A stretch of DNA of 64,000 nt from an uncultured Prochlorococcus sp. (GCA_902527105.1 CABZNT010000002.1:1-64000), one strand, 5' to 3'; counted from the stretch's first letter, positions 1-10,695 are shown. A program made the numbers and translations. The notes: a model not told the origin generated them from the letters alone.

Positions 1-77
1 TTAGTACTTTTGTTAGATTCTTTAAGATTAGGGTTATTTTATGGTTTCTTTACCGAAAGTCTTAAGTTGCTATAAAT

Positions 78-1094
78 TTATTTGTTGTGTTTCTGTAATA
101 GATAAAGCAAAGCCATCCTTATAGGGATACCATTTGCAACTTGATTATTAATTAAGCAATTAGGATATCGATCCACTATTTTGCTACTTATTTCGATGTC
201 TCTATTGATGGGACCAGGATGGAGAATTGGAATTTCTTTGTTATTCAAGGATAATTTATCTGGGGTTAAGCCATAATCCAAACTATATGAATCAATGCTA
301 CTTAGTAAATTTTCCATCATTCTCTCTTTCTGGAGTCTTAACACAATAATCGCATCTGCAATTTTTATTGATTCTTCCAATGATCTAGAAATTGTTATGG
401 AACCTCTCGATTTAACTGGATCTTCTGTTTGATTTGGCGCGGGGGTTTTTAAAAAATTGATTAATTCATCAGGTATTAATGTTTTAGGACCACATAAGAT
501 TATATCCGCGCCGAATGCACTCAAAGCCCAAAGATTTGACCTAGCAACCCTTGAATGATTAACGTCTCCAATTATTAAAATTTTTTTGGAATTTAAAACC
601 TCTGGATTCAGTGTTTTTTTGGAAAAGAATTTTATCAATGTATAGATGTCAAGCAATCCTTGGCTCGGGTGACTATGTAATCCATCTCCCGCATTAAGAA
701 CAGAAGTTTTAGAGTTTATTGCATCAAGCTTTTCAGCGATCTCAAAGGTTATGTAACTTGATGAATGTCTGATAACTAATGTATTGGCTCCCATCGCCGA
801 ATAAGTTATGGCGGTATCAATTATTGTTTCGCCTTTTGTTAAAGAACTAGAGGATGGTGCAAAAGTTTGGACGTCAGCAGAAAGTCTTTTTGCTGCAAGC
901 TCAAAACTATTTTTTGTTCTTGTACTAGGTTCAAAAAATAAAGAAGTTACCAAAGTCCCTTGTAAGGCCGGTATCTTTTTCGTTCCTGCATTCTTTAGTG
1001 CATCAAATCTATTAGCTAATTCAAATACCGACTCATAATCTTTAATTGAAAAATTAGCTAGAGTGTGAATATGTTTATGAGGCCAAATTTGCAT
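78..1094 (-). CDS. pyrB: Aspartate carbamoyltransferase catalytic subunit
   Basis: Cytosolic enzyme that joins carbamoyl phosphate and L-aspartate to make N-carbamoyl-L-aspartate, the committed step of pyrimidine synthesis. The 338-residue protein carries the carbamoyl-phosphate loop [13 protein letters not shown] near residues 53-65 and [11 protein letters not shown] near the C-terminus, both diagnostic of the ATCase/OTCase family, at full family length. The ATG at 1094 is the only reasonable start. It lies 20 bp downstream of the glycosylase gene on the same strand and may be cotranscribed with it. No regulatory pyrI is adjacent, as is usual in cyanobacteria. Bases 1-77 beyond its stop hold nothing I can name. 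Confidence 0.96.
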   Translation of the reverse strand: MQIWPHKHIHTLANFSIKDYESVFELANRFDALKNAGTKKIPALQGTLVTSLFFEPSTRTKNSFELAAKRLSADVQTFAPSSSSLTKGETIIDTAITYSAMGANTLVIRHSSSYITFEIAEKLDAINSKTSVLNAGDGLHSHPSQGLLDIYTLIKFFSKKTLNPEVLNSKKILIIGDVNHSRVARSNLWALSAFGADIILCGPKTLIPDELINFLKTPAPNQTEDPVKSRGSITISRSLEESIKIADAIIVLRLQKERMMENLLSSIDSYSLDYGLTPDKLSLNNKEIPILHPGPINRDIEISSKIVDRYPNCLINNQVANGIPIRMALLYLLQKHNK

Positions 1095-1114
1095 TACTTT
1101 TAAAAGAAAAATGA

Positions 1115-1702
1115 TTATTGAAATTTAGGTGTTCTGTCACCTTTTATTCTTTTACTTACACTCCTACTATTTTTGAGATACCAACGCCATTTTATATTTT
1201 TTGCCTTTGATATGCCAATCCTCGTAGTTTGAATAAGATCTTTTTCTTCCAGAGTGGATTCTCTTGGAGAAATCCATAAAGATTTGTTATGAAGAACTTC
1301 AAGTGAGTTAAATGAAATATCTACGTTGAATGTCTTAGTAACTAGGCCAGGTCCAGAAGCTAATCTTTCATTCTTTTTAGGGATAAAAACTGATCTTATT
1401 AATACACCACTCGCAAAATTCTCTTTATCAGTAACTATGTTTAAACAATGATGAATCCCATATGATTTGTAAATATAAAACGTGCCAGGTTTGCCAAATA
1501 ATGATTTGTTTGATTTAGTCATTTTGCGATAGCCATGACAGGCCTCCTCTTCCTGTGAATAAGCTTCAGTTTCAACAATAATCCCCTTAACATGACTTAT
1601 CTCATTATTTTTTTTTATGAGTTGACAGCCTATTAAATCGGGGGCAACAAGTTTAGAGTGCCGATAAAAAAAATTTTTTGGAAATAATTCGTCTTTTATT
1701 TT
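1115..1702 (-). CDS. DNA-3-methyladenine glycosylase (AAG/MPG family), 5' end without a normal start
   Basis: Base-excision repair enzyme that removes alkylated purines. The first usable ATG (1522) gives only 135 residues, but the same frame stays open upstream to 1702 and reads like the family N-terminus: [18 protein letters not shown], then IIVETEAY, whose glutamate matches the catalytic one, then ACHGYR. With this part the protein is about 195 residues, the normal family length. No ATG, GTG or TTG lies between an in-frame TGA (1705-1703) and that block; there is an ATA at 1699. An ATG at 1723 is in frame but is cut off by the TGA after six codons. A product starting at 1522 would lack the catalytic Glu. 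It is either started at a rare codon, broken by a nonsense mutation or frameshift, or carries a sequence error. Family is confident; integrity is not. Confidence 0.72.
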   Translation of the reverse strand, partial: KIKDELFPKNFFYRHSKLVAPDLIGCQLIKKNNEISHVKGIIVETEAYSQEEEACHGYRKMTKSNKSLFGKPGTFYIYKSYGIHHCLNIVTDKENFASGVLIRSVFIPKKNERLASGPGLVTKTFNVDISFNSLEVLHNKSLWISPRESTLEEKDLIQTTRIGISKAKNIKWRWYLKNSRSVSKRIKGDRTPKFQ

Positions 1703-1870
1703 TCAATATTTATCTAATAACATATTTAGCTGAGAAAAATAATTAAGGCTATTAATTGAAATTGATTTTCAAAAAGATGTGATTATTTCTAAAAATTATT
1801 TAGAATTCAAAGAATATATAAATAAGATATTCTTGATAAACTATTATTTAATAAAGAAAATATTAAAAGT

Positions 1871-2164
1871 ATGACAAAAATAACTAAAGAGGAAGTAAAA
1901 AAAGTTGCTCATTTAGCGAGATTAGAACTCAATGAGAATGAAATTAATAACCATGCAGAACAATTGGAAAAGATATTGGATTATATAAAACAACTTGAAA
2001 AAATTGATACAGATGAAGTCCCCTGTACAACGAGAGCAATAGAGGTTATAAATGTACTCAGAAAAGATGAAAAGAAAAATTCTGATTGCAATGAAGAGCT
2101 TTTAGAATTGGGTCCATCGAGAGAAGATAAATATTTTAAAGTACCTAAAATTATTAATGAATAA
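1871..2164 (+). CDS. gatC: Asp-tRNA(Asn)/Glu-tRNA(Gln) amidotransferase subunit C
   Basis: Small subunit of the GatCAB complex, which converts misacylated Glu-tRNA(Gln) (and Asp-tRNA(Asn)) to the correctly charged form in organisms lacking GlnRS. The 97-residue size, the N-terminal VKKVAHLARLELNENEI block and the central LEKILDYIKQLEKIDTDEV segment are typical of the family. Stand-alone gene: gatA and gatB are not nearby, which is common in cyanobacteria. It converges on crtR with only 5 bp between their stop codons. Confidence 0.95.
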   Translation: MTKITKEEVKKVAHLARLELNENEINNHAEQLEKILDYIKQLEKIDTDEVPCTTRAIEVINVLRKDEKKNSDCNEELLELGPSREDKYFKVPKIINE

Positions 2165-2169
2165 GTTAA

Positions 2170-3189
2170 TTAGTTGCTTCCAATAAATGTTTTGTTGACT
2201 ATCTTTAACAAAAATTTTTTTATTTTAAAGCCAGGATATAAATTTATGATTTTTCTTATTTTCCCCCTCTTTTTGCTATGACTTCTTATGCCTATTAATA
2301 AATCATAAATAAAGTTAAAAATGTCTTCTTTACTTTCAAATATCCCAACTCTTTGAGGGGAGCCTTTTTTATCTAATAATGGCTTAGTTTTTTCATAAGC
2401 TACTTTGTATTCAAACCAAGGAATTGAAGGCCAAAGATGATGAATGAGATGGTAATTTTGTCCCATTATTAATAAATTCATAAATTTGCTTGGATAAACT
2501 CGAGAATTTATCCATTTATTTCTTGATCGAAATGGTCTATGGGGTAAATAATCAAAAAATATTCCTAAAGTAACTCCCACCATTAATGCTGGGCCGAACC
2601 ATAAATTATAAATTAAGTTCATAAAGTCAAATTTCAAACCTGCCAAGATAATTGTTATGAATATGGATCTTTCAATTCCCCATTGTAGTAATTCATATCT
2701 TCGCCAAAGTTTTCTTTGAAAGAAAAATACCTCATGATAAAAAAATCTTGGAGCAATTAGCCAAATCGGACCAAAAGTACTAACAATATGATCCGGATCA
2801 TTTTTGGGATGATTTACGTGGATATGATGTTGTAAATGAACTCTCGTAAAAACTGGGAAGCTAAACCCTAATAGAATTGCTGAGCCATGACCCATTGCTT
2901 GATTTATCCAAGGAACTGGATGAGCAGCTTTATGGCAGGCATCATGAATTACAGTACCTTCAATATGTAAAGCTAGAAAAGCAGTAGCTACTAGTAAAGG
3001 TAAAGGCCAAACACCTCTATACCACTGCCATATGCTAAGAAAAGCGAGGAAATAACCACCAAAAAATAAACCTAATGTTGGATTCCAAAAACTTGGCGGA
3101 TCTACGTAATTTTTAATCTCTTTTTGCCAATTAAATGTTTTTGAAGAATTAGTATTGTTTGTTGTATTTTTGCTTGTTAAGTTTGAAAT
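2170..3189 (-). CDS. crtR: Beta-carotene hydroxylase (CrtR, fatty-acid-desaturase fold), unusual start
   Basis: Membrane di-iron hydroxylase that converts beta-carotene to zeaxanthin, a main photoprotective pigment of this group. Histidine boxes are visible: HDACHKAAH at about 2920-2946, HLQHHIHVNHP and NYHLIHH, with hydrophobic segments between them. The first ATG (2895) would drop the first histidine box and the N-terminal membrane segments, so it cannot be the true start. The frame is open upstream to a TAA at 3195-3193, and no ATG, GTG or TTG occurs in it; the earliest codon allowed by genetic code 11 is ATT at 3189, giving about 339 residues, a normal family length. I chose that ATT, but a frameshift or sequence error is possible. 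Desaturases share this fold; the HDACH and HVNHP boxes favour CrtR. Confidence 0.82.
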   Translation of the reverse strand: MSNLTSKNTTNNTNSSKTFNWQKEIKNYVDPPSFWNPTLGLFFGGYFLAFLSIWQWYRGVWPLPLLVATAFLALHIEGTVIHDACHKAAHPVPWINQAMGHGSAILLGFSFPVFTRVHLQHHIHVNHPKNDPDHIVSTFGPIWLIAPRFFYHEVFFFQRKLWRRYELLQWGIERSIFITIILAGLKFDFMNLIYNLWFGPALMVGVTLGIFFDYLPHRPFRSRNKWINSRVYPSKFMNLLIMGQNYHLIHHLWPSIPWFEYKVAYEKTKPLLDKKGSPQRVGIFESKEDIFNFIYDLLIGIRSHSKKRGKIRKIINLYPGFKIKKFLLKIVNKTFIGSN

Positions 3190-3357
3190 CGTTTATTTTA
3201 TTCTTCAAGTAATATAACTAATATTTTTGGATGATTGCATGCTCAAACATAAAAAATTTCTTTTAAGAGATTTTTAATTTAATTTATTGTGTCAAATTTA
3301 GCATCTTAAGAAAAAAAATTTTTAAAACAAACCTCTTTCAATTATTATTTTACTTGA

Positions 3358-3439
3358 GCGGTCGTGGCGGAATTGGTAGACGCGCGAGTTTTAGGTACTC
3401 GTATCTTCGGGTGTGGGAGTTCAAGTCTCCCCGACCGCA
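3358..3439 (+). tRNA. tRNA-Leu (anticodon UAG)
   Basis: An 82-base class II tRNA. The acceptor stem pairs GCGGTCG (3358-3364) with CGACCGC (3432-3438), followed by discriminator A. The anticodon stem CGAGT/ACTCG encloses the loop TTTAGGT, giving anticodon TAG for CUN leucine codons. It has the extended variable arm expected of tRNA-Leu and the T-loop GTTCAAGTC. CCA is not encoded. It sits alone between crtR and the Ycf66-like gene. Confidence 0.96.
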
Positions 3440-3510
3440 CTTAAGGTAATTCTGATAGATAGTTTTTTTATTTATATCAACTCTTATAATTTAATTAAGT
3501 ATTTAATTTA

Positions 3511-3957
3511 ATGAATAACTTGGTATTATCTCTTGGGGCTTTTTATATTGTAATTGGGACGATTTTTCTAACTGTACCGATAATTTATCTTGAGCTAGCT
3601 AAACCAAAAGACTTAGTAAAAGCTTTTTTCAATTTATTAATAGGTTTGATATTAATAATTAAAAATAAAACATTAGATGATTCATTTTTTGTTATTTTAC
3701 TTTTAACAGTTCTAGTTATTTTTTATCTAGTAGAACTTGTTTTATCTAGATGGTACCAATTGACAGATAATGAAAAGAAAAAATTAACTACTTTTTTGGA
3801 GTTTAAAAATAACTTTTCGAAAATAATAAAATCTATTAATCTAGTAATTGGTGATTTAACGAAACCTTTAAATTTTTTTAATTTTGGTAGCAATAATAAA
3901 AATACAACCCAAAAAAAGTGGGTAAGAAATGATAAAAATGATAATATAAAAGTCTGA
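3511..3957 (+). CDS. Ycf66-like membrane protein
   Basis: Small membrane protein of unknown function, 148 residues. Hydrophobic segments lie near residues 5-28, 37-51 and 58-76, followed by a charged, asparagine- and lysine-rich tail. The pattern of short N-terminal helices, then a short loop and a last helix ending in ELVLSRWYQL, resembles the cyanobacterial and plastid Ycf66 family, but the match is by eye and weak. It is followed after about 120 bp by ileS on the same strand. Confidence 0.6.
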   Translation: MNNLVLSLGAFYIVIGTIFLTVPIIYLELAKPKDLVKAFFNLLIGLILIIKNKTLDDSFFVILLLTVLVIFYLVELVLSRWYQLTDNEKKKLTTFLEFKNNFSKIIKSINLVIGDLTKPLNFFNFGSNNKNTTQKKWVRNDKNDNIKV

Positions 3958-4076
3958 AATAAAATAAATTGGTTATTTGAAACATCCCAAAAACTACAGG
4001 TCATTTAAGAAAGAATATAATGAACTAGATTTATTTAAATAATTCTTTTGATCACCAATATTTCTTATATCTTCTT

Positions 4077-6983
4077 ATGAAATCTCAAAATAACAAAGAA
4101 CAAAAATCTGACTTTTCTTATAAAGAGACTTTAAATTTATTAAAAACTGACTTCTCAATGCGTGCTAACTCAGTTGTAAGAGAACCCGAGATTCAGAATT
4201 TTTGGGCTAACAATGATATTGATTTCCAATTAGGTTCAAGCAATTCAGGCGAAATATTTACATTACATGATGGCCCTCCTTATGCAAATGGAGCGCTTCA
4301 TATGGGTCATGCCCTTAATAAAGTTTTAAAAGACATAATAAATAAGTACAAAACCTTAAGAGGATTTAGGGTTCATTTCGTACCCGGTTGGGACTGTCAT
4401 GGATTACCTATTGAATTAAAAGTTCTTCAGAATTTAAAATCTGATGAAAGAAAGAATCTTGACACTCTAAATTTAAGAAAAAAAGCAACAGATTATGCAC
4501 ATATCCAAATTAATAATCAAAAGGAGGGTTTCAAAAGGTGGGGGATATGGGGAGATTGGAATAACCCTTACTTAACTCTTAAGAAAAGTTATGAATCTGC
4601 TCAGATTGGTGTATTTGGGAAAATGTTTTTAAATGACTATATATATAGAGGTCTTAAACCTGTGCATTGGAGTCCAAGTTCAAGGACTGCACTTGCAGAA
4701 GCAGAATTAGAATACCCTGATGAACATTATTCAAAAAGTATATATGTTTCATTAAAAATCACTAAATTACCTGAGGAAATTCTTTTAAATTTCATAGAAG
4801 AAAATCCTAATATCAAAAAAGATTTTTTTCAAAATAATTCTTTCATAACTATTTGGACTACTACTCCTTGGACCATACCTGCAAATGAAGCAGTAGCAGT
4901 AAATCCAAAAATAAACTACGTTTTTGCTATCGATGAAAAGAAGGGAATTTACCTTTTTGCTAAGGATTTATCTTCTGAAATAAGCAAGAAATTTAATAAA
5001 GATTTCCAGGTGCTTTTAGAGGTTAAAGGCTCCAAATTGGAAAATATTGAATATCAACATCCCTCTAAGAATAAAAATTGCAGAATTGTAATTGGAGGAG
5101 ATTACATTACTACGGAATCAGGGACTGGAATAGTTCATACTGCTCCTGGTCATGGGATAGATGATTTTAATGTAGGCCAAAAATATGATTTACCCATAAC
5201 ATGTGTCGTTGATGAAAAAGGTAATTTAAATGAATATTCTGGTCAATTCAAAGGATCAAATGTCCTGAAAGATGCAAATGATTTAATTATTGAACATTTA
5301 AAAGGAAATAATTTGCTTCTATTACAAGAAAATTATAAGCATAGATATCCGTATGATTGGAGAACTAAAAAACCAACTATTTTTAGGGCAACAGAACAAT
5401 GGTTTGCATCTGTAAATGGCTTTAGATCATCGGCATTAAAGGCAATCGAAGATGTTGAATGGATGCCAGAGACTGGAAAGAAAAGAATTTATTCTATGGT
5501 TGTTGGTAGAGGAGATTGGTGTATTTCTCGACAAAGGTCATGGGGAGTCCCTATTCCTGTTTTTTATAAAAAAAATGGTAATGACATTCTCCTTAACAAA
5601 GAGATAATTAATCATATTCAAGAACTTTTTAGTGAACATGGAGCAGATATTTGGTGGGATTGGGATGTTAAGAATCTTTTGCCAGAAAAATATGCAAAAG
5701 AATCGGATCTATGGAAAAAAGGAACAGATACAATGGATGTTTGGTTCGATTCAGGATCTAGCTGGGCCGCAGTATGTGAACTAAGAAGTGAATTAAAGTA
5801 TCCAGCAGATCTTTATTTAGAGGGCTCAGATCAACATCGAGGATGGTTCCAGTCTTCTTTGCTAACATCTGTTGCTGTGAATAATAAACCTCCATATAAG
5901 AAAGTTTTAACTCATGGTTTTGCACTTGATGAAAATGGAAGAAAAATGAGCAAATCTCTAGGAAATGTTGTTGATCCAAATATAATTATTAATGGAGGTA
6001 ATAATAAAAAAACTGACCCTGCTTATGGTGCTGATGTTTTAAGGCTATGGGTAAGCTCTGTAGATTATTCAGTAGATGTTCCAATTGGTTCAAATATACT
6101 CAAGCAACTTTCAGACGTCTATAGAAAAGTTCGTAATACTGCAAGATATCTTCTAGGTAATATTCATGATTATGATCCTAAAATTGACAGTTTTGAAATT
6201 GATCAATTGCCCCTATTAGATCAATGGATGTTAGGCAGATTAGTTGAGGTTACAGATCAAATATCAAACGCTTATGAAAATTATGAATTTTCAAAATTTT
6301 TCCAAATTTTGCAAAGTTTTTGTGTTGTAGATCTATCAAATTTTTACTTGGATATTGCGAAGGATAGGTTATATGTAAGTTCTAAATCACAATTTAGGAG
6401 AAGATCTTGTCAGTTTGTCATGTCAAAAATTGTTGAAAATTTAGCCGTACTTATTTCTCCAGTGCTTTGTCATATGGCTGAAGATATTTGGCAAAATATT
6501 CCATATTCAACTAAAGAAAAATCAGTCTTTCAAAGAGGATGGCCAATATTTTCGCAGTCATGGAAAAATCAAATACTTAATGAGCACATTGCAAATTTAA
6601 GAAATTTGAGAGTTGAAATTAACAAGGCTATAGAAGGATGTAGGAACAAACAAATAATTGGAGCAGCTTTGGAAACTGAAGTTAATTATTTACCTGAAGA
6701 TAAAGCTTTAAAAGATTCACTTACTTGGCTAAAAAAATTTGGCAATCAAGATGTAGATTTATTTAGAGATTGGCTTATAGTATCAAATTTCCAAGTGGTA
6801 TCCGATTTGGCGGAGAATTCTCTGATTATTGATAACAATGCACTTGGTAAAATTCAAATAAATAAAGCTCAAGGTCAAAAATGTGATAGATGTTGGCATT
6901 ATCAAAAAGAAATTTTTAATGGAATCGATAATACTAAATTATGCAAAAGATGTTCAAATATTATTAATTTTGAATTAATTTAA
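4077..6983 (+). CDS. ileS: Isoleucyl-tRNA synthetase
   Basis: Charges tRNA-Ile with isoleucine and edits misactivated valine. The 968-residue class I enzyme shows the HIGH-type motif [17 protein letters not shown] near residue 65-81, the editing-domain signature [15 protein letters not shown] near 259-273, the KMSKS loop [12 protein letters not shown] near 622-633, and a C-terminal zinc-binding region with CDRCWHY and LCKRC. Bacterial-type architecture and length. It converges on the small gene at 6980 with a 4-bp overlap. Confidence 0.98.
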   Translation: MKSQNNKEQKSDFSYKETLNLLKTDFSMRANSVVREPEIQNFWANNDIDFQLGSSNSGEIFTLHDGPPYANGALHMGHALNKVLKDIINKYKTLRGFRVHFVPGWDCHGLPIELKVLQNLKSDERKNLDTLNLRKKATDYAHIQINNQKEGFKRWGIWGDWNNPYLTLKKSYESAQIGVFGKMFLNDYIYRGLKPVHWSPSSRTALAEAELEYPDEHYSKSIYVSLKITKLPEEILLNFIEENPNIKKDFFQNNSFITIWTTTPWTIPANEAVAVNPKINYVFAIDEKKGIYLFAKDLSSEISKKFNKDFQVLLEVKGSKLENIEYQHPSKNKNCRIVIGGDYITTESGTGIVHTAPGHGIDDFNVGQKYDLPITCVVDEKGNLNEYSGQFKGSNVLKDANDLIIEHLKGNNLLLLQENYKHRYPYDWRTKKPTIFRATEQWFASVNGFRSSALKAIEDVEWMPETGKKRIYSMVVGRGDWCISRQRSWGVPIPVFYKKNGNDILLNKEIINHIQELFSEHGADIWWDWDVKNLLPEKYAKESDLWKKGTDTMDVWFDSGSSWAAVCELRSELKYPADLYLEGSDQHRGWFQSSLLTSVAVNNKPPYKKVLTHGFALDENGRKMSKSLGNVVDPNIIINGGNNKKTDPAYGADVLRLWVSSVDYSVDVPIGSNILKQLSDVYRKVRNTARYLLGNIHDYDPKIDSFEIDQLPLLDQWMLGRLVEVTDQISNAYENYEFSKFFQILQSFCVVDLSNFYLDIAKDRLYVSSKSQFRRRSCQFVMSKIVENLAVLISPVLCHMAEDIWQNIPYSTKEKSVFQRGWPIFSQSWKNQILNEHIANLRNLRVEINKAIEGCRNKQIIGAALETEVNYLPEDKALKDSLTWLKKFGNQDVDLFRDWLIVSNFQVVSDLAENSLIIDNNALGKIQINKAQGQKCDRCWHYQKEIFNGIDNTKLCKRCSNIINFELI

Positions 6984-7288
6984 ATCCAGTTTTTTTGATT
7001 TAAAAAGAAAACTGAGTTTTTAGTTTCTCTTATAAAATTTTCTTCGGTTTCTTTTAACGGTGCTTTATAAAGTCTAAAGTTTGTAATTATATAAGTAAGT
7101 GCTATTACTTTTTTTTCTGAATCTATTTCAATTGGATGAGTTGTTGAGCTACTGTAACCTCTGAAAATAATTATTTCTAATTGTTCTTTTTGATTTTCTT
7201 TTAGAATGAATCCCTGCAGTTTAAGTACCCTATCAGGTATCTCGGAACTTATTTTTTCAAAACTATTTATAAAATCAATTTTTGCCAT
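6980..7288 (-). CDS. Small conserved cyanobacterial protein (DUF7734-like)
   Basis: About 102 residues from the ATG at 7288 (an ATG at 7315 would give 111 and a longer overlap with its neighbour). It is soluble, with no signal peptide or membrane segment. The pattern of short strands ([49 protein letters not shown]) resembles a small beta-rich protein known only from cyanobacteria and plastids. Function unknown. It overlaps the 3' end of the DUF3177 gene upstream on the same strand, so the two are probably translated together. Confidence 0.7.
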   Translation of the reverse strand: MAKIDFINSFEKISSEIPDRVLKLQGFILKENQKEQLEIIIFRGYSSSTTHPIEIDSEKKVIALTYIITNFRLYKAPLKETEENFIRETKNSVFFLNQKNWI

Positions 7289-7898
7289 TTTCTGAGAAGC
7301 AGGAATTTCTTCCATTTTTAGGTAATTTTATTATTGACCATTGAATAAGGCCTAAAATATAGATTAATAATGAAAATAATCCTAAGAATTTTGATATCGG
7401 CTGAGTAAAGTTAGCTCCAAAGAAAAAATTAAATAAATTTTTTATAATAATATATAAATTTGAAGAAGGCTGAAGCCATATTGCGCACGCATCCGAATTA
7501 ATAAAAGAAAAGCAGTTGAAGTTTTGTAAACTCTGAATAAAGAAATTGAGAGATATAAAAGTTATCGTCCATCTCCATATTTTTGTTGTTGTGGTAAGGG
7601 AGTAAGAAAAATCATATTCATTTAATTCATCATTAATATCGTTCCAAAACCAAACTGAAACTGTCATTAGTAATGTTGAAATATTTGTTATGACAAGAGC
7701 ATAATTATACTTTCCTATTAAAAGTAGAAGGCTTATAAAAAATAAAAGTGATACTTTCCAATAAATTGATAGAAGTTTAATAACTGCTTTATTTCTTTTT
7801 TTAATTGACCAAAAGGATAGAGTAACAGGAATACCAATAAGGAAAATTATTGAAAGTTGAAAGGATAGCCAAATAGAAAGTTGATTAAAAACGTTCAA
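7275..7898 (-). CDS. DUF3177-family membrane protein
   Basis: A 207-residue integral membrane protein with about five hydrophobic segments (near residues 8-30, 42-62, 68-85, 108-128 and 170-190). Length, topology and the context next to a small cyanobacteria-specific protein fit the DUF3177 family, which is restricted to cyanobacteria. Function unknown. The internal VSVWFWNDINDELNEYD segment forms a polar loop between helices. It is the first gene of a two-gene unit with the overlapping downstream ORF. Confidence 0.65.
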   Translation of the reverse strand: MNVFNQLSIWLSFQLSIIFLIGIPVTLSFWSIKKRNKAVIKLLSIYWKVSLLFFISLLLLIGKYNYALVITNISTLLMTVSVWFWNDINDELNEYDFSYSLTTTTKIWRWTITFISLNFFIQSLQNFNCFSFINSDACAIWLQPSSNLYIIIKNLFNFFFGANFTQPISKFLGLFSLLIYILGLIQWSIIKLPKNGRNSCFSENGKN

Positions 7899-8020
7899 AA
7901 CTTTTTCTTTTTAAACACATAATAATTAAACATCAAACTAATACTTTTGAACTTACTATTGTCATAGTTATGAATATTATGCATCCTTATATTATTGCCT
8001 AGGAATATATTGACAATTGT

Positions 8021-8650
8021 ATGAGACAGCATGTTAATCCCCTTAGTAGTAATTTCAATCAAATTGAAAGAATACCTTCTTTGTGCGAAATGTTTGGTGA
8101 TTCCAAATCCAATCTTCATTTGGATATAGGTTGTGCTGCTGGTCAGTTTCTATTCGATTTAGCTTTAGTTAATACCAGTTGGAATTATTTAGGAATTGAA
8201 ATACGTGAGAAATTAGTCAAAAATGCTAAATTAAAAGTGATTGAAAGAGAAATCAAAAATCTATATTTTATATTTGGTAATGCTAATAATATTTTGAATG
8301 ATGTCCAAAATAAATTTATTATAAAAAACCTAAAAAGTATTTCTTTTAATTTTCCTGATCCTTGGTTTAAAAAGAGGCATTATAAAAGGCGTGTAATTCA
8401 GCCAGAATTTATTAATGTGCTCTCAAATTCATTGCAAAAAGGAACCCTAATTTTTATAAAAACAGATGTAAAGGATTTATTCGATTATATGGATTGCACC
8501 ATAACAAGTAATTTTCATTTTAAAACAGTAGATAAAAAAGATTTTAATTGTTCCGAAAGTTTTAATCCAATTAAAGTTGAAACTGATCGAGAAAAGTATG
8601 CGATTGTTAACCAACTTGATATTTATGAAAAAATTTATATAAAAATTTAA
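8021..8650 (+). CDS. trmB: tRNA (guanine-N7-)-methyltransferase
   Basis: SAM-dependent enzyme that forms m7G46 in the tRNA variable loop. The 209-residue protein has the SAM-binding motif [15 protein letters not shown] near residues 35-49, GIEIREKLV as the acidic ribose loop, and the TrmB-specific [16 protein letters not shown] block near 109-124. The C-terminal block with a TDxE-like acidic stretch (VETDREKYA) completes the family pattern. The gene converges on glmM with a 7-bp gap. Confidence 0.96.
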   Translation: MRQHVNPLSSNFNQIERIPSLCEMFGDSKSNLHLDIGCAAGQFLFDLALVNTSWNYLGIEIREKLVKNAKLKVIEREIKNLYFIFGNANNILNDVQNKFIIKNLKSISFNFPDPWFKKRHYKRRVIQPEFINVLSNSLQKGTLIFIKTDVKDLFDYMDCTITSNFHFKTVDKKDFNCSESFNPIKVETDREKYAIVNQLDIYEKIYIKI

Positions 8651-8657
8651 TTCATAA

Positions 8658-10010
8658 TTAATTAGTTATTTTATCAATTTCTAAAAAAAGTTTGTTTGTT
8701 ATTTCGCTTGATAAAGAATGAACTTTCTTATGATTTTTTGCCTCAACAAGAACTCTCATTACAGGTTCTGTGCCGCTAGGCCTTATATAAACTCTACAAT
8801 TATCCGAATATATTGCCTGAAAATTTTTTATAGATTCATCAATTAAGATTTTGTTTTTTGGATTTAATTTATTGATATTAAAATCTAATTTAATGTTAGT
8901 TAGTTTTTGAGGAAAAGGTTCGAAACTACTTTTAAGCCAATCATTTAAATTGATATTTTTCTTTTTACAAAATTTAGAAATTTGCAGTGCAGTCAATATC
9001 CCATCACCAGAAAAGTTATTAATTTTGGAAAGTATATGACCTGACTGCTCACCTCCTAAAACAGCTCTTTTTTTCTTAATTGCGTCATGAACATATTTAT
9101 CTCCTACATCAGTTCTATATAAAATTCCTCCAATTTCCTTCCAGGAATTTTCAAAACCTAAGTTTGCCATTTGCGTTGAAATTAGTAAATTATTTGTGAG
9201 AATTTTTTGTTCCATAAGTTCTCTACCCCAAAGGAAAAGAATATGATCTCCATCCAGCACATTGCCTTTTGAATCGACTCCAATTACTCTATCGGCATCT
9301 CCATCGAAGCTGAATCCCATATCTGCAGGACTCTCTTTTAATGCTTTTTTTAATGGCTCGAGGTTAGTAGAACCACAATTCAAATTAATTTTCAAACCAT
9401 TTTTAGAGTTGTTGATAACTTTTACATCAGCACCAAGGGACTGAAAAATTTTTTTTGCGCAAGTTGTCGCTGATCCATAGCATGTGTCTAATATTATTCT
9501 CAACCCGCTTAAACTTTCTCCACCCATTGTTTGGATTAGGCTTTTAATATAAGTATCCATAAGATTTCTATTTGTTTTTAGGGGAATCACTTTTGTAGGC
9601 ATTGATATATTTTGTTTTGACTCTTCAATTATTTTTTGAATTTTATTTTCAAAATTTTTAGTAATTTTTTGACCATTATGGTCAAAAATTTTTATACCAT
9701 TATATTCTGGCGGATTATGACTTGCAGATATCATTACCCCACTGCTCAGGTTCTCTTGTTTGATTAAAAAAGGTATAGCTGGGGTTGGACAGATTCCAAG
9801 ATTTATAAATTTGTTGCCACTTTCATTTATGCCTTGTGTTATTGCCTGAAGCAGAATATCTCCACTAATTCTCGTATCTCTTCCAATTATTATTGGACTT
9901 TTCTTCTCTAAGATCGAACCAAGAGCGTATCCTACTTTGTAAGCTAGAGAAAAAGTTATCTCTTCATTAAATCTTCCTCTTATTCCATCAGTTCCAAAGA
10001 TTGATTGCAT
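8658..10010 (-). CDS. glmM: Phosphoglucosamine mutase
   Basis: Interconverts glucosamine-6-phosphate and glucosamine-1-phosphate on the route to UDP-GlcNAc for peptidoglycan and lipopolysaccharide. The ATG at 10010 gives a 450-residue protein starting [12 protein letters not shown], the standard GlmM N-terminus; the longer ATG at 10052 adds 14 unconserved residues. The phosphoserine loop [13 protein letters not shown], the metal loop [10 protein letters not shown] and the C-terminal phosphate loop [15 protein letters not shown] are all intact. A second hexose phosphomutase is encoded at 41428; the two are different subfamilies. Divergent from the thioredoxin gene, with a 136-bp shared upstream region. 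Confidence 0.96.
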   Translation of the reverse strand: MQSIFGTDGIRGRFNEEITFSLAYKVGYALGSILEKKSPIIIGRDTRISGDILLQAITQGINESGNKFINLGICPTPAIPFLIKQENLSSGVMISASHNPPEYNGIKIFDHNGQKITKNFENKIQKIIEESKQNISMPTKVIPLKTNRNLMDTYIKSLIQTMGGESLSGLRIILDTCYGSATTCAKKIFQSLGADVKVINNSKNGLKINLNCGSTNLEPLKKALKESPADMGFSFDGDADRVIGVDSKGNVLDGDHILFLWGRELMEQKILTNNLLISTQMANLGFENSWKEIGGILYRTDVGDKYVHDAIKKKRAVLGGEQSGHILSKINNFSGDGILTALQISKFCKKKNINLNDWLKSSFEPFPQKLTNIKLDFNINKLNPKNKILIDESIKNFQAIYSDNCRVYIRPSGTEPVMRVLVEAKNHKKVHSLSSEITNKLFLEIDKITN

Positions 10011-10146
10011 AATTAGATTTCGGGAATCAAATAAATTTTGATAACTATTCAATCTTTATTTTATCAGTTGATTAAAAGCTTATAAATTTCAATTCTCTTT
10101 ATTTGTTTAACTTATTTAAGATACCTTTAGTTAGTAATTCATCATA

Positions 10147-10692
10147 GTGCAATCTGAAAGTCGAGAACCAACTTTAAAGACAAATTTTAAAATAATTCTT
10201 GTTTTGATTATATCGATTGTTGTTATTTCAATGCTTTTATTTAAAAATCTATTTTTTAAATCAACATATCTTTTAAAGAGTTTTGGAGAATTATCTGTTG
10301 ACCCTGAAATAGCTTTCACAAATAATAAACCTACATTTCTGGAATTTTATGCTGAATGGTGTGAAGTTTGCAAAGAAATGGCTCCTCAAGTTTCTGCTCT
10401 TAAAGATGAATACGAAAAAGATATTAATTTTGTTTTTTTAAATGTTGATAATCAAAAATGGGGTAATTACATCCAGAAGTTTGCCGTAAACGGGATTCCT
10501 CAAGTTAATCTTTTTGATAAAAAGGGTAATCTAGTATCTACTTTGATTGGTAAACAAGATGAAATAAAAATAAGAGAATCTATTAATAATTTAGAAAAAA
10601 AAGAGAATCCCTATGAGGAAATTATTAATGCTGAATTTTCAATAATTCAAGAAAATAAAAAAATTGAGGTTAGTCCTCGTAGTCATGGATAA
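10147..10692 (+). CDS. txlA: Membrane-anchored thioredoxin-like protein (TxlA/HCF164 type)
   Basis: Thiol-disulfide protein with an N-terminal membrane anchor (residues about 16-37) and a thioredoxin domain carrying the redox motif WCEVC at residues 71-75 and the cis-proline GIPQVNLF. Starts at GTG 10147; 181 residues. TxlA and its plastid homologue HCF164 are linked to redox control and to cytochrome b6f/c assembly on the thylakoid lumen side; that role here is by family, not shown. It converges on thyX with a 3-bp gap. Confidence 0.87.
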   Translation: MQSESREPTLKTNFKIILVLIISIVVISMLLFKNLFFKSTYLLKSFGELSVDPEIAFTNNKPTFLEFYAEWCEVCKEMAPQVSALKDEYEKDINFVFLNVDNQKWGNYIQKFAVNGIPQVNLFDKKGNLVSTLIGKQDEIKIRESINNLEKKENPYEEIINAEFSIIQENKKIEVSPRSHG

Positions 10693-10695
10693 TTT

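Noticed and set aside
1..77. Possible coding end to the left of pyrB
   Set aside because: Too short and no reading frame with a recognisable end; nothing supportable.
808..1038. Plus-strand ORF inside pyrB
   Set aside because: It is antisense to the carbamoyl-phosphate loop of a clear pyrB, and has no family resemblance.
3723..4004. Minus-strand 93-codon ORF
   Set aside because: Almost all of it is antisense to the Ycf66-like gene, and its composition (Phe/Leu-rich) is what antisense of AT-rich coding gives.
5758..5979. Minus-strand ORF in ileS
   Set aside because: Antisense to the KMSKS region of ileS.
7895..8119. Minus-strand 74-codon ORF
   Set aside because: Its first third is antisense to trmB and the rest is AT-rich leader; no motif.
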